A DNA stretch of 6,538 bases from Gammaproteobacteria bacterium (GTDB taxonomy: Bacteria; Pseudomonadota; Gammaproteobacteria; Pseudomonadales; Pseudohongiellaceae). Under the pieces are notes generated by a model that saw nothing but the letters and a program-made list of their open reading frames with translations, had not been told where the DNA came from and searched no databases. Each line of letters begins with the position of its first letter. Within the stretch, counting starts at the first letter, position 1. A program made the position numbers and the translations under genes. Shown here one piece after another: positions 6,087 to 6,538 of this stretch. The stretch lies in NCBI GenBank assembly GCA_002684935.1, contig NYWC01000048.1:23418-29955 (forward strand), written 5' to 3'.

Positions 6087-6538
6087 ATGTTAAAACAAAA
6101 AATAGTCAAATTTGGCAGTTACCTTTTCCTTTTGTTTACAATGAACTGCGCAGTGGCGGACGTTACCCTCGTGAGGTTTGGCCCCGCGGGAAGCGAAAAA
6201 CCCGGCATTATCGATGTCCAGGGCCAACTACGGGACCTCTCAAGTCGCGTAAGCGAAATCACAGCTGAGACGCTTTCACCCGCTTTATTGGATGAGATAG
6301 CCGCGATCCCGACTGCTGATCTACCTATTGTCGCCGGAAACCCACGCCTCGGCGTGCCCCTGACCGGTATCGGCAAGATCGTTGCGATAGGCTTCAACTA
6401 CATTAATCATGCAGCAGAGATGGAAGTTCAGTTACCTGATGAGCCCCTGACCTTCATGAAAGCAACATCAGCATTAACTGGGCCGTTTGACGAAGTGATT
6501 CAGCCTCGCAATGGCCGCAAGCTGGACTACGAAGCAGA
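6087..6538 (+). CDS. Fumarylacetoacetate hydrolase (FAH) family protein with N-terminal signal peptide, 3'-truncated
   Basis: Residues 1-150 are visible; the gene runs off the right edge in frame. From about residue 25 it follows the FAH fold: the N-terminal segment VTLVRFGPAGSEKPGIID with GQLRDLS, then IVAIGFNYINHAAEME (98-113) with the catalytic-type His H108 and E111, FMKATSALTGP (123-133), and LDYEA (146-150), where the metal-binding acidic cluster starts. The pattern is closest to the ureidoglycolate lyase / 2,4-diketo-3-deoxy-sugar-acid hydrolase-like subgroup. Such enzymes cleave or rearrange C-C or C-N bonds in small keto acids using Mg or Mn. The exact substrate is undetermined. The usual YxDHA motif reads YINHA here (Asn107). 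Unusually, residues 1-24 form a Sec-like signal: basic KQKIVK, hydrophobic core SYLFLLFTM, then AVA before Asp25. An AGAGGG ribosome binding site supports this start. Members are normally cytoplasmic, so a periplasmic location is inferred. The gene is divergent from the membrane-protein pair. Confidence 0.87.
   Translation, partial: MLKQKIVKFGSYLFLLFTMNCAVADVTLVRFGPAGSEKPGIIDVQGQLRDLSSRVSEITAETLSPALLDEIAAIPTADLPIVAGNPRLGVPLTGIGKIVAIGFNYINHAAEMEVQLPDEPLTFMKATSALTGPFDEVIQPRNGRKLDYEA

Noticed and set aside
6135..6155. Cys21 in TMNCAVA as a lipoprotein processing site for the FAH-family protein
   Set aside because: The residues before the Cys (TMN) do not fit a lipobox, which needs Leu or similar at -3 and Gly/Ala/Ser at -1. 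The AVA site three residues later fits ordinary signal peptidase I better.
6119..6397. 92-codon minus-strand open frame opposite the FAH-family gene
   Set aside because: The plus strand encodes clear FAH-family motifs across the same bases; the antisense product resembles no family.

Overview
The window looks like chromosomal DNA of a Gram-negative proteobacterium, most likely a marine or aquatic gammaproteobacterium. The reasons are a very large TonB-dependent outer-membrane receptor with a C-terminal Phe, Sec-type signal peptides, moderate GC content, and a bacterial TPR-linked aspartyl/asparaginyl beta-hydroxylase. This placement is an inference from gene content; no rRNA or other taxonomic marker is present.

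Layout. (1) Positions 1-972 (+) hold the C-terminal part of a TPR plus AspH-type 2-oxoglutarate/Fe(II) hydroxylase, probably cut by the left edge. (2) It converges on a 1020-residue TonB-dependent receptor (1199-4261, -). A strong intrinsic terminator built on a perfect 20-bp palindrome (about 1138-1175) separates the two. (3) About 690 bp without a convincing gene (4262-4953) carries the receptor's ribosome binding site, its leader and presumably its promoter. It also holds a REP-like imperfect palindrome near 4796-4833. (4) Two minus-strand genes for small multi-pass inner-membrane proteins follow: a DUF4345-type protein (5542-5943) and, 48 bp downstream of it, an unrecognised 179-residue protein (4954-5493). 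They are probably co-transcribed. (5) Divergent from that pair, a fumarylacetoacetate-hydrolase (FAH) family gene starts at 6087 (+) and runs off the right edge.

How the genes may work together. The receptor would import an unidentified scarce or bulky ligand across the outer membrane using TonB energy. The FAH-family enzyme belongs by its N-terminal pattern to the ureidoglycolate lyase / 2,4-diketo-3-deoxy-sugar-acid hydrolase-like subgroup. Unusually, it begins with what looks like a cleavable Sec signal peptide, which would place it in the periplasm. That is the most notable feature of the window. Nothing in the sequence proves a shared pathway. The hydroxylase and receptor are convergent, and the FAH gene lies about 1.8 kb beyond the receptor start, behind other genes. 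I did not find CRISPR arrays, tRNA or rRNA genes, transposases, or a clearly novel defence or mobile system.
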